Shown piece after piece: positions 27,018 to 35,478 of a stretch of DNA of 47,950 nucleotides; within the stretch, counting starts at the first letter, position 1; every line of letters begins with the position of its first letter. Position numbers and translations under genes: made by a program. This stretch comes from an uncultured Alphaproteobacteria bacterium (lineage in GTDB: Bacteria; Pseudomonadota; Alphaproteobacteria; RF32; CAG-239). Location: NCBI GenBank assembly GCA_944391335.1, contig CALXTF010000009.1:1-47950 (forward strand), written 5' to 3'. The notes beneath the pieces are model-generated. The model was not told the origin of the DNA, searched no databases, and saw only the letters and a list, made by a program, of their open reading frames with translations.

Positions 27018-27917
27018 ATGAAAAGAGATTTTATTACAGAAAAACAGTCTCATGATCTTGGTCTTATCACAGATATAATAAAACCGGTTATCGGTAATAT
27101 TTCTTCCATTCGTTCATGTATGTCCGAAGCCTGTAATTCCTATGCTTATCTAGTTAATGATCATTTTATTGTTAAATTTGCAAAAGATGAAGAAAAATTA
27201 AAAAAAATTTTTTTAGAAAGAGATGTCCTTTCCTTTTTAAGGGGTAAAACAACTTTAAAAATTCCGCAATTTAATGTTTTTTTAAATGGTTTTAATTTTT
27301 CTTTACATGAAATAATTAAGGGAGAGACTTTTCTTAACGAACATTATCAAAATTTGTCTAATAAAGATAAAAACCACTTCTGTTATGATATTGCGCTTTT
27401 TATATATGAACTACATTCACAGACCAAAGAAATAGAAAAGTTGAATATTCCAATATTAAAGGGAATTACCAAAATATATCATATTGAAAAGATTAAACTT
27501 TTCTTTAATTCATATTCAAAAATTTCACCAAATGAAAGAGAAATTATTTCAAACTTTTGTGATGAATATATAAATACCGAGAAAACTTGCAATAATGTTT
27601 TTGGACATTTTGATATTCAACCTAAAAATATAGCTTTTAATTTTATGCAAAATAAAATTAACGGGATTTTTGATTTCGGGGATTGTGGATTTTGTAGTCC
27701 ATCTTACGATTTTATTCAATTCGGAATTAAATATAAGCCAGAAATTTTAAATAATGTACTTAAACATTATAAAAATTTATCAAATATTGATTTTAATTTA
27801 GAACAAATTTTAAAAGGTTCGATGTATCGTATTCTTTATTGTCTAATGCGAGATATTGAAGAAAACAGGCCGATAGAAAAAGGATTAGAAACGTTTCGCG
27901 CTAAAATATACCAATAA
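27018..27917 (+). CDS. Aminoglycoside/choline phosphotransferase-fold protein
   Basis: The 299-residue product has the APH/choline kinase fold. The N-lobe Lys is in FIVKFAKDEEK. The catalytic loop reads GHFDIQPKNIAFN (HxDxxxxN) and the metal-binding motif is IFDFGDCG, so the kinase residues are intact. The substrate (aminoglycoside, choline, sugar or other) cannot be told from sequence. A longer frame opens from TTG at 26973; ATG at 27018 is preferred because GGA lies 8 nt upstream, with 27009 as an alternative. The gene is even more AT-rich than its neighbours and rich in Asn, Phe, Ile and Lys. It sits just after tRNA-Gly, which suggests horizontal acquisition. Confidence 0.8.
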   Translation: MKRDFITEKQSHDLGLITDIIKPVIGNISSIRSCMSEACNSYAYLVNDHFIVKFAKDEEKLKKIFLERDVLSFLRGKTTLKIPQFNVFLNGFNFSLHEIIKGETFLNEHYQNLSNKDKNHFCYDIALFIYELHSQTKEIEKLNIPILKGITKIYHIEKIKLFFNSYSKISPNEREIISNFCDEYINTEKTCNNVFGHFDIQPKNIAFNFMQNKINGIFDFGDCGFCSPSYDFIQFGIKYKPEILNNVLKHYKNLSNIDFNLEQILKGSMYRILYCLMRDIEENRPIEKGLETFRAKIYQ

Positions 27918-27969
27918 TTTTTATTTATTAGCTTAAATTTTTGTTTGATAATTGTAATATAACAAGATT

Positions 27970-27998
27970 TTCATTGTAAATAAAACTTGATATATAAT
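27970..27998 (+). promoter_or_regulatory. Possible promoter for the 50-residue ORF
   Basis: A weak -35 TTCATT (27970-27975), a 17-bp spacer and a consensus -10 TATAAT (27993-27998). It lies about 60 bp before the small ORF. Confidence 0.4.
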
Positions 27999-28055
27999 AT
28001 TTTTTATGCTAAACAAAATAAGGAAAAAATATAATTATTACTAAATCTTTGTGAT

Positions 28056-28208
28056 ATGAAACTTGCAGAACAACTTGATGCGTTGGAAAAACATGACTAC
28101 GATCGATTAATTGATTATGCAAGGGAACATCCCCTGCAACCGCGTATTGTAGTAGAAATGTTATACCAATTACGCGCACAACAACAGGAAGCACATATTT
28201 CACAATAA
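28056..28208 (+). CDS. Small 50-residue protein of unknown function
   Basis: This ORF begins MKLAEQLDALEKHDYDRLID and ends AQQQEAHISQ. It is too short for most length cut-offs. Evidence that it is real: local G+C is well above the flanks, codon use is balanced, the predicted product is an amphipathic, charged helical protein, a candidate promoter lies upstream, and a strong terminator starts 15 nt after its stop. No membrane segment or signal peptide is present. No Shine-Dalgarno is seen directly before the ATG, and an in-frame stop at 28032 excludes a longer form. An opposite-strand ORF over the same bases looks like a shadow. I do not recognise the family; a regulatory or adaptor role is only a guess. 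Confidence 0.6.
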   Translation: MKLAEQLDALEKHDYDRLIDYAREHPLQPRIVVEMLYQLRAQQQEAHISQ

Positions 28209-28223
28209 TATTTGCTTCATCTT

Positions 28224-28262
28224 AAAGCCGTTTTTTGAGCAAAGCTCAAAACGGCTTTTTTT
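28224..28262 (+). terminator. Rho-independent terminator after the 50-residue ORF
   Basis: AAAGCCGTTTT...TTGAGC pairs with GCTCAAAACGGCTTT around loop AAA, with a two-T bulge in the left arm, then a run of T. Confidence 0.88.
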
Positions 28263-28335
28263 ATTGTGTCGTCATATAGGAAAAAAACAAGTTTATTTGA
28301 AAGCATCTATTGCAATAAAAAACAAATGAATTTTA

Positions 28336-28364
28336 TATAAAAAAACTCCTCAACTTGAGGAGTT
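28336..28364 (-). terminator. Rho-independent terminator of tRNA-His
   Basis: Palindrome AACTCCTC/GAGGAGTT (28344-28364). On the minus strand it is followed by a run of T. It lies 10 nt beyond the tRNA-His CCA end. Confidence 0.85.
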
Positions 28365-28374
28365 AAATTTTATC

Positions 28375-28452
28375 TGGGGCGGATTATGAGACTCGAACTC
28401 ACGACATCTGGTACCACAAACCAGCGCTCTAACCAACTGAGCTAAATCCGCC
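28375..28452 (-). tRNA. tRNA-His (anticodon GTG)
   Basis: Minus strand: the acceptor GCGGATT pairs with AATCCGC. An extra encoded G at position -1 (28452) faces C73, the histidine identity element. The anticodon stem CTGGT/ACCAG frames loop TTGTGGT, giving GTG. The T arm has AGTTCGAGTCT. CCA is encoded (28377-28375). It follows mutL in the same direction. Confidence 0.95.
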
Positions 28453-28503
28453 AACTGACGAAATGTTTTTACCTAATTTAATCTTGAAAGTCAAGTAAAA
28501 AAA

Positions 28504-30315
28504 CTAACGATGAAATAATTTATCAATATCTTTTAATTTCATTTCGATATATGTCGGACGTCCATGATTACATTGTCCGGAATTTGGAGTTTGTTCCATT
28601 TCTCGTAAAAGATGATTCATCTCGGCTAAATTCAAACAACGACCTGCTCTTACCGAACCATGACAAGCCATGGTTGCCACAATATGATTAATTTTATCTT
28701 CCAATGCAAAATATCCTTCCCATTCGGAAATCTGTTCCGCTAAATCATGAACAAGTTTTGATACATCACAATCTTTTATTAAAGCTGGAATTTCTTGTAC
28801 CATAACTGCTGTTGTACCAAACTCTTTTATAACTAGACCTAATTGTTCAAAATTTTTTATATTGTCCATCAATTGCTGCTTTTCAACTGGTGATAACTCG
28901 ACAATTTCAGGAATTAAGAGTATTTGCGTTGCCAAATGACGACCTTCTTGAAAAGCTTTTTTCATTTTTTCCATAACAATTCGTTCATGTGCTGCATGTT
29001 GATCAATAATTATTATGCTATCTTCTGTTTGAGAAATAATATAAGTATTATGAAATTGTGCTTTTGCCTGTCCTAACACTCCACAATATTCATCACATAA
29101 TATATGGGTATCTTCTTCTGTTCGAACCGAAAATTTTCTTTCCAATTCCGGTAAATTTGATGTTTTTGAATAAGTTATAGGTTTAGAGGCAAAAATATGT
29201 GATGATGATTTCATATGTTGATCATTTAAAATGAACATATCCTGATTTAAGTCATTTGTTTTTTCCACTCTATCTTGTAAAAAATGTTCTAAATTAGAGG
29301 GAACCGCTGTTTGTTGGCTGCCTATGCTTAATGCATTACGAATACTGCCGACCAAAAGACCGCGTATGGAAGCCGCATCAAAAAAACGAACTTCGGCTTT
29401 TGTTGGATGAACATTCACATCAACAAAATTTGGATCTACATCTATAAATAAAGCGCAAAGAGGATATCTTCCATTTTCCAAAACCCCTTGATAAGCTCCT
29501 TTAATAGCCCCAAGTAAAAGTTTATCTCTAACAGGACGATTATTAACAAATAAATATTGTGATAACGTATTAGCTTTATTTAATGTGGGAAGGCTTACAT
29601 AACCACTAATTTTTATATGTTCACGCGTTGTATCAATTAAAATGGAATTTTCACCAAATCCACGTCCGATTACATCGATTAATCGTTTTAATCTGGCATC
29701 AAATAAATCTCCCTGACAGGCGTTAAGTGTTATTTTTTTCTTTTCACCATCAAATAGATAAAAAGATATTTGTGGATTAGCCAGAGCTATACGATTTATG
29801 ATATCAATACATTGCGCGGTTTCACTAGCCGCTGTTTTTAAAAATTTAAGTCTTGCCGGTGTGGCATAAAATAAATCTCGTACAGTTACTTTTGTTCCAT
29901 AAGATGAGGCAATTGGTAAAATTTCTTTTTTATCTCCATTGCTTATATTAAGCTGCCATCCGTTTTCTTCTTGTTCATTGCGGGTTGTTATTGATAAACG
30001 TGAAACAGAAGCAATAGAAGGTAAAGCTTCACCGCGAAAGCCAAGATAACTTATATGAAAAAGATCATTATCCGGAAGTTTAGATGTGGCATGGCGTTCA
30101 ACAGCCAAACTTAAATCTTCGCGATTCATTCCTTTGCCATTATCTTTTACATCAATAAGCGATTTACCGCCGTCAACAAGAGTTATTTCAATAGAAGTTG
30201 CACCGGCATCGATTGCATTTTCGACAAGTTCTTTTACTGCAGAGGCCGGACGTTCAATAACCTCTCCCGCTGCTATTTGATTAACTAAATTATCAGGAAG
30301 AATACGAATTGACAT
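28504..30315 (-). CDS. mutL: DNA mismatch repair protein MutL
   Basis: MutL links mismatch recognition by MutS to strand incision. The 603 residues have the N-terminal GHKL ATPase (IAAGEVIERPASAVKELVEN, catalytic Glu29; DNGKGM; YLGFRGEALPSI; GTKVTVRDLF). A linker covers ~335-410. The C-terminal dimerisation domain has DQHAAHERIVMEK near 437, ACHGSVRAGR and GQCNHGRPTYIEM. The DQHAxHERxxxE and C-x-H-G-R-P motifs mark a nicking-competent MutL, as expected in organisms without MutH. The start lies 9 nt after the pgi stop. The next downstream feature is tRNA-His. Confidence 0.97.
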   Translation of the reverse strand: MSIRILPDNLVNQIAAGEVIERPASAVKELVENAIDAGATSIEITLVDGGKSLIDVKDNGKGMNREDLSLAVERHATSKLPDNDLFHISYLGFRGEALPSIASVSRLSITTRNEQEENGWQLNISNGDKKEILPIASSYGTKVTVRDLFYATPARLKFLKTAASETAQCIDIINRIALANPQISFYLFDGEKKKITLNACQGDLFDARLKRLIDVIGRGFGENSILIDTTREHIKISGYVSLPTLNKANTLSQYLFVNNRPVRDKLLLGAIKGAYQGVLENGRYPLCALFIDVDPNFVDVNVHPTKAEVRFFDAASIRGLLVGSIRNALSIGSQQTAVPSNLEHFLQDRVEKTNDLNQDMFILNDQHMKSSSHIFASKPITYSKTSNLPELERKFSVRTEEDTHILCDEYCGVLGQAKAQFHNTYIISQTEDSIIIIDQHAAHERIVMEKMKKAFQEGRHLATQILLIPEIVELSPVEKQQLMDNIKNFEQLGLVIKEFGTTAVMVQEIPALIKDCDVSKLVHDLAEQISEWEGYFALEDKINHIVATMACHGSVRAGRCLNLAEMNHLLREMEQTPNSGQCNHGRPTYIEMKLKDIDKLFHR

Positions 30316-30324
30316 TTTATAACC

Positions 30325-31965
30325 TTATTTACGCAAATCTTTAATTAAATTAATGAGTTTACGCGTAGAGCTATCATGTAACCCTGAAGCTTGACCTTGT
30401 AATTCGGGTAAAATACTCAAGGCCATTTGTTTTCCAAGTTCCACTCCCATTTGATCAAAAGAATCTATATTCCAAATTATTCCTTCAACAAAAACTTTAT
30501 GTTCATACATGGCGATTAACATACCTAATGTATATGCATCTAATTTTTTTATAACAATTGTATTGGTCGGGCGATTTCCTGCAAATGACTTATAACGTTT
30601 TAGGCTTTTAATTTCAGCTGTGGTTTTGCCTGTTTTTGAAAGTTCTATAGCCGCCTCTCCTACTGTTTTACCTCGCATTAGAGCTTCACCTTGAGCTAAA
30701 GCGTTGGCGACCAAAATTTCATGATGATCTCCTATTTCATTATGAGAAATAGCCGGTACAATTAAATCCAAAGGTACAATTTGTGTGCCTTGGTGTAAAA
30801 GTTGAAAAAATGAATGTTGTACATCTGTTCCGGCACCGCCGAATAAGACTTGTCCGGTTGCATATTTAACAAATTTATTAGTTAAGGTTACTGATTTGCC
30901 GTTACTTTCCATATCTAATTGTTGTAAATAAGCCGGAAGAAACCGTAAATCTTGATCATATGGAATAATTCCTTGTGTATGAAACTTAAAAAAGTTATTA
31001 TACCAAATTCCCAAAAGAGCTAATATAACCGGTATATTCTGAGCAAAAGGCGCACTACGGAAATGACAATCCATAGCATAAGCACCATCAAGCATTTTCT
31101 CAAAATTATCCATACCAACGGCAAGAGCTATTGATAAACCGACTGCCGACCACATGGAATAACGTCCGCCTACAAAATCCCAAAATTCAAACATATTATC
31201 TGTATTAATACCAAATTTTGCCACTTCTTTTGTATTTGTAGATACTGCGACAAAATGTTTGGCCACGGCATATTCTCCTAAAGCATCTATTAACCATTTA
31301 CGACATGTTCGTGCATTAGTTAATGTTTCAATTGTCGTAAATGTTTTAGAAACAATAATAAATAATGTCGTTTCCGGATCAATTTGGCTTAAGACATCAT
31401 CACAAGCGGAACCATCAATATTAGAGATAAAATAACATTTGATGTCTTTAGCCCAATATTCTTTTAGTGCAGTTGTGGCCATTACCGGTCCAAGATCCGA
31501 TCCCCCTATGCCGATATTGACAATAGTTGTAAGTTTTTTCCCCGTAGCTCCTTTAAATTCACCATAACGAACGGCATTTGTAAATTTTTTTATTTTTGCC
31601 AACACCTGATTAATTTCCGGCATAACATCTTTACCATCGACATATATGGGGGTATTGCTGCGATTGCGTAAAGCCGTATGTAATACGGCTCGATTTTCAG
31701 TTTTATTAATTTTTTCCCCTTTAAACATCGCTTCTATTTTATCTTTCAAGTGAACTTCATTGGCTAAATCCAATAAATATTGCATTGTTTTTTCATTAAA
31801 GCGGTTTTTAGAATAATCCAAATAAAGTGGACCAAGAGAAATGTTATATTTCAAACCACGTTTAGCATCAAAAGCAAACAAATTTTTCATTTCGGTATTT
31901 TTAAAAAAACGATAATGAAAGGATAATTTTTTCCATGCTTTTGTTTGTGTAACGTTTTTTTCCAT
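30325..31965 (-). CDS. pgi: Glucose-6-phosphate isomerase
   Basis: Pgi interconverts glucose 6-phosphate and fructose 6-phosphate. The 546 residues match the long E. coli-type enzyme (549). Signatures are NIGIGGSDLGPVMA, VSKTFTTIETLTNA, WDFVGGRYSMWSAVGLS, QLDMESNGKS (catalytic Glu), GGAGTDVQHSFFQLLHQG (catalytic His) and SFDQMGVELGKQ (catalytic Lys). AAGGAG precedes the ATG. It sits between the M16 peptidase pair and mutL on one strand with short gaps (19 and 9 nt), so it is probably co-transcribed. Confidence 0.97.
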   Translation of the reverse strand: MEKNVTQTKAWKKLSFHYRFFKNTEMKNLFAFDAKRGLKYNISLGPLYLDYSKNRFNEKTMQYLLDLANEVHLKDKIEAMFKGEKINKTENRAVLHTALRNRSNTPIYVDGKDVMPEINQVLAKIKKFTNAVRYGEFKGATGKKLTTIVNIGIGGSDLGPVMATTALKEYWAKDIKCYFISNIDGSACDDVLSQIDPETTLFIIVSKTFTTIETLTNARTCRKWLIDALGEYAVAKHFVAVSTNTKEVAKFGINTDNMFEFWDFVGGRYSMWSAVGLSIALAVGMDNFEKMLDGAYAMDCHFRSAPFAQNIPVILALLGIWYNNFFKFHTQGIIPYDQDLRFLPAYLQQLDMESNGKSVTLTNKFVKYATGQVLFGGAGTDVQHSFFQLLHQGTQIVPLDLIVPAISHNEIGDHHEILVANALAQGEALMRGKTVGEAAIELSKTGKTTAEIKSLKRYKSFAGNRPTNTIVIKKLDAYTLGMLIAMYEHKVFVEGIIWNIDSFDQMGVELGKQMALSILPELQGQASGLHDSSTRKLINLIKDLRK

Positions 31966-31984
31966 TGTTATTTCTCCTTAAAGT

Positions 31985-33358
31985 CTAATTAAATTTTCCA
32001 ATACTGATTAAGCGTAGGTTTTGGGAATTAAAATATTTTGCTGCCGCTTGGTTAACTTGTTCCAAAGTAACATCTGAAATATAAGTGTTTCTTTTTTGTA
32101 AAAAATCTATACCAAGATTTTCTTTTTGCATATAAACAAGCATTTCTGAAATATTTGTAATATCGGCAAAACGTAAATTATAAGAATTGAGCAGATAATT
32201 TTTGGCTATATTAAGTTCTTCTGATGAAACACCTTCTTTTCCTAATTTGCACCATTGGTCAATCAATATCTCCTCGACACGATTAAAATTTTCTGCAGTT
32301 GTAGAGAAACCGCCAATTATCATAGAGGTCTTAGTCGGAATATAAAGACCTGTATATATTCCATATGTTAGACCTTCTTTTTCACGAGCTGCTTGATTGA
32401 GACGAGAATTTAATCCTGAACCGCCTAAAATATGATTAGCTATATATAGAGGATAAAAATCTTTTGACAATCTTTTTGCCGCATTTGCACCAATAAAAGC
32501 TATGTTTTGAGGCAGGTTTTGATTATTGTGAACAAAACCGCTGGCAAGATATGGCGATACAGGTTGTATTTCATTATTTGTATCAACGATTGGTAAAGAG
32601 CCAAAAATTTCATCTAACATTTTTTGAGCTTCATCAACAGTAATATCACCGGCTATACCGACAATTAGATTATTTTGACCTAGTTTTGAAGTAATAAATT
32701 TTTTTATATCGCCTGAAGATATCTTTTTTATATCTTGTTTTTTACCAAGTGGATTTTTCCCATAAGGATGGTTAGGAAAAAGTTCTTTATTTGCTAATAA
32801 AGAAAGTTGTTGATTAGGATTTTCTGTTTGTGCTTTCAAAAGAGCGTATATTTGTTTTTTTATACGTTTTAAATCTTTATAATCGATGCGAGTTTTAAGA
32901 AGTGTTTGTTTTAACAAATCAAAAGCTAAGGAAGAAAATTGTTTTGTTGTTAATAATGAACCGGAAAAATCATCAACATCGACTTTATAATTAATTGAAA
33001 TAGCGTGATCTTCCAATATTTCCTTAAATTCCTGAGAATCAAACTCACCTGCCGCTTCAGCTATTATTGCCGCTGTTAATTTGGATATTCCTTCTTGTCC
33101 GTTGTCATCTAAAGCGTAGCCTGCCTGAGTAAATAAAAAATTCATGCTAATAATCGGATTAGTGTTATCTTCTAACAAATATGCTTTAATACCATGTTTA
33201 GGAGAAATAATTTCCACAACCGGCATAGAAAATCCCTGATGTTTGAGTTCGGAATTTTCAATAATATCTTCCACTTTAATTTTGTTTTTAGAAACATAAA
33301 ACAAACTGATTCCACAAACGGTGATAAGTAGAATAATGGAAAAAAATTTTTTATTCAT
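31985..33358 (-). CDS. M16 family peptidase-like protein lacking the zinc-binding motif
   Basis: The 457-residue product has an N-terminal membrane anchor or signal (residues ~4-22, FFSIILLITVCGISLFYV) and two M16 domains. The HxxEH zinc motif is absent; the aligned stretch reads GISKLTAAIIAEA. It is therefore probably the non-catalytic partner of the gene just upstream, as in mitochondrial processing peptidase-alpha. The glycine-rich LGGSGLNSRLNQAAREKEGLTYGIY loop region, which binds substrate, is retained. The start at 33358 is preferred: GGAG lies about 7 nt upstream. A longer frame from 33451 would run 100 bp into the preceding gene. The 8-nt ATGAATAA overlap couples the two. Confidence 0.88.
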   Translation of the reverse strand: MNKKFFSIILLITVCGISLFYVSKNKIKVEDIIENSELKHQGFSMPVVEIISPKHGIKAYLLEDNTNPIISMNFLFTQAGYALDDNGQEGISKLTAAIIAEAAGEFDSQEFKEILEDHAISINYKVDVDDFSGSLLTTKQFSSLAFDLLKQTLLKTRIDYKDLKRIKKQIYALLKAQTENPNQQLSLLANKELFPNHPYGKNPLGKKQDIKKISSGDIKKFITSKLGQNNLIVGIAGDITVDEAQKMLDEIFGSLPIVDTNNEIQPVSPYLASGFVHNNQNLPQNIAFIGANAAKRLSKDFYPLYIANHILGGSGLNSRLNQAAREKEGLTYGIYTGLYIPTKTSMIIGGFSTTAENFNRVEEILIDQWCKLGKEGVSSEELNIAKNYLLNSYNLRFADITNISEMLVYMQKENLGIDFLQKRNTYISDVTLEQVNQAAAKYFNSQNLRLISIGKFN

Positions 33359-34685
33359 TTGGTTCTCCATTATTTTGAGGGATAACGACGCCTTCAACCA
33401 TGGGGACGGTTGTAAATATTTCTTGTGCGGCTTGTCGAACAGACTGAGCATCTACTTGATTAATATAATCGGCATAATTTTGAATATCTTCTTTTGACAT
33501 TCCGATAGTATAAAGGGATCCTACAATATAAGCGGCATCGAAAGGATTGTCTTTTAGGTAAATCAAACCGGCAAGCATTTTATTTTTTACTTTAGTAATT
33601 TTTTCATGATTAATATTATCTATGGCATTAGCGATTGCTTCATCAAGAGCAATTGTTAATTCTTCTGTTGAAACACCTTGAGCCGGTATGAGAGAAAAAT
33701 TAAAAGTTCCCTGCCCTCGAGCCGCATAATCATAAGAAGATGAAACTCCGATTGCTTTTTTTCGTTTAACGACCAGTTCTTTATAAATTTGAGAAGTATC
33801 ACCTTCGCCCAAATAAGCCGATAATACGGATAAAGCATAAATTTTCTCGGGATGAGTATTGTAGGAATCGACGATATAACGGCGAACGATTCGCGGCAAT
33901 TGGGCTCGGGGAAGTTTCATGAAAAGTTTAGTTTGAGTATAATTATTGATTTGAGGAAAATGGGCTTTTTTAGCTGTTGGACGAACCGGAATTTTTCCGT
34001 AATATTTTTCCGCCAGTTTAAAAGCTGTTTGAGCTTGAATATCACCGGAGATGACAATAACAACATTTTCCGGCGTATAGTAATTTTTATAAAAATCCAT
34101 AACATCTTTTTTAGACAAAGATAAGATTTCATTTTCTTGGCCTGTAACCGGCTTGGCATAAGGAGAAAATTGCCATAAATCTTTTTGTAAAGTTTCATAG
34201 AATATGGACAAGGGATTATTTTCCACCATTTGTTTACGTTCTTGAAAAACAATATCACGTTCAATCAAAAAAGCCTCATCAGAAAAATCAAGATTTTGCA
34301 TTCTATCTGCTTCAAGAGCCATAGCCAATTCAAGTTTACTGATATCGAGATTTTGATGATATGCTGTATAATCATGAGAAGTAAACGCATTACTTTCGGC
34401 ACCGTTAATTTGCATAATTCGGTTAAAATCACCGTCGGGTATTTTTTTAGAACCACGGAACATAAGATGTTCGAGAAGATGAGCGGTTCCTCCTTTTCCC
34501 AATTTTTCATCGACGGCACCGACTTTATACCATACCATTTGTTTAACAATAGGTGCTTTATGATTTTCAACGACCAAAACGGTTATACCATTTGTTAGTT
34601 TATGTTCATAAATATCAAACAAATGAGAGCGAGCAGGAAAAGTCCATAAAAAAGCGATGAAGAAAAAGGTTAAAGATTTTATCAT
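33351..34685 (-). CDS. M16 family zinc metallopeptidase (processing-peptidase-like)
   Basis: The 444-residue product has a signal peptide (TFFFIAFLWTFPARS) and so works in the periplasm. The zinc motif HLLEH is at 69-73, with the downstream Glu in the ALEADRMQNLDFSDEAFLIERDIVFQER segment (about 70 residues further on). The second domain contains the usual YGKIPVRP and GEGDTSQIYKELV. Bacterial M16 pairs of an active and an inactive subunit are typical of alphaproteobacteria and are related to mitochondrial processing peptidase. Its probable job is degrading peptides or damaged envelope proteins; the true substrate is unknown. Confidence 0.92.
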   Translation of the reverse strand: MIKSLTFFFIAFLWTFPARSHLFDIYEHKLTNGITVLVVENHKAPIVKQMVWYKVGAVDEKLGKGGTAHLLEHLMFRGSKKIPDGDFNRIMQINGAESNAFTSHDYTAYHQNLDISKLELAMALEADRMQNLDFSDEAFLIERDIVFQERKQMVENNPLSIFYETLQKDLWQFSPYAKPVTGQENEILSLSKKDVMDFYKNYYTPENVVIVISGDIQAQTAFKLAEKYYGKIPVRPTAKKAHFPQINNYTQTKLFMKLPRAQLPRIVRRYIVDSYNTHPEKIYALSVLSAYLGEGDTSQIYKELVVKRKKAIGVSSSYDYAARGQGTFNFSLIPAQGVSTEELTIALDEAIANAIDNINHEKITKVKNKMLAGLIYLKDNPFDAAYIVGSLYTIGMSKEDIQNYADYINQVDAQSVRQAAQEIFTTVPMVEGVVIPQNNGEPNE

Positions 34686-34706
34686 TTAAGAAATTTTTCC
34701 ACACAA

Positions 34707-34907
34707 TTACAAGTTATTTATTTTCATCGGCTTTTTTTTCATGGGGACGGTTGGTCTCAAGTTATAATTTGGCGGCAGCAACAATTGTTTTTGTTCCGAT
34801 ACTTTTGAGGCGTCTGGGATTTTACGTTCAAGTCCTAAATCTTCTTTCGTGGCGTTACATGCGCCAAGAAGTGAAACAAGTAATAATAGGGATAATATTT
34901 TTTTCAT
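34707..34907 (-). CDS. Small DUF3035-like lipoprotein
   Basis: This 66-residue product has a clear lipoprotein signal, LLVSLLGAC, with the acylated Cys at residue 17. The rest contains LGLERKIPDASKV and LLLPPNYNLRPTVP, resembling the core of DUF3035 (BamF-like) proteins that occur at this position, between lspA and M16 peptidases, in alphaproteobacteria. BamF was linked to the outer-membrane beta-barrel assembly machine in one lineage; a role here is inference. It is shorter than most family members. The start overlaps the lspA stop by one base (TAATG), with AGGAGC upstream. Confidence 0.75.
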   Translation of the reverse strand: MKKILSLLLLVSLLGACNATKEDLGLERKIPDASKVSEQKQLLLPPNYNLRPTVPMKKKPMKINNL

Positions 34908-35422
34908 TATTTTTGCTCCTTTATTTGTTTTTTTGTTGGATATATCATACTATGTAAAATAATCATAACGGCACCGATACAAATACAACTATCTGCTAGA
35001 TTAAAAGCGGGCCAATGATATGCGTCTATATAAAAATCTAAAAAGTCAAAAACGGCACCGAAACGTATTCGATCAATTAAATTACCAACCGCACCGCCAA
35101 TAATCATTCCTAAAGCGATTTGAATTAACTTTGTTTTTTCTTTATACAACCACCGCAGAAGTATTGCAACAATGACGATTACGATTAAACATAAGAGCAA
35201 TGTTCCGATAACCCCGCCGTTATTAAATAAAGAAAAACTGACACCTGTATTCCACGCATGAACCAAATTAAAAAATGGCATAATAATTATAACGGATTGT
35301 TCATTAAGCACAAAAGTCAACATTAAAAATTTTGACAATTGATCTAAAACAATAACCATAACAGCGATAACAATACCTAAAAGCAAAATTTTCTCCTTAG
35401 AAGACATATAACAATGATACAT
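34907..35422 (-). CDS. lspA: Lipoprotein signal peptidase (signal peptidase II)
   Basis: LspA cleaves diacylated prolipoproteins at the lipobox Cys in the inner membrane. The 171 residues have four membrane helices. The two catalytic aspartates are in GNLIDRIRFG and AFNLADSCI, and the family motif NTGVSFSLF is present. The start is uncertain: ATGs at 35422 and 35407 lack a ribosome binding site, whereas AAGGAG lies 6 nt before a TTG at 35386, which would give a shorter N-terminus. Its substrates in this window include the DUF192, OmpA-like and DUF3035-like lipoproteins. Confidence 0.94.
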   Translation of the reverse strand: MYHCYMSSKEKILLLGIVIAVMVIVLDQLSKFLMLTFVLNEQSVIIIMPFFNLVHAWNTGVSFSLFNNGGVIGTLLLCLIVIVIVAILLRWLYKEKTKLIQIALGMIIGGAVGNLIDRIRFGAVFDFLDFYIDAYHWPAFNLADSCICIGAVMIILHSMIYPTKKQIKEQK

Positions 35423-35478
35423 ATTATAACAATATTTTTATGATAAAAAAGGACTAATTTTATTTTATGGACAATTTG

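Noticed and set aside
28009-28203. 64-codon minus-strand ORF opposite the 50-residue gene
   Set aside because: It has no ribosome binding site, an unlikely composition, and is best explained as the shadow of the plus-strand ORF, which has the promoter and terminator.
33359-33451. Longer N-terminus for the inactive M16 peptidase
   Set aside because: It would run through the 3' end of the preceding gene and place extra residues before a clear signal anchor; GGAG precedes the ATG at 33358.
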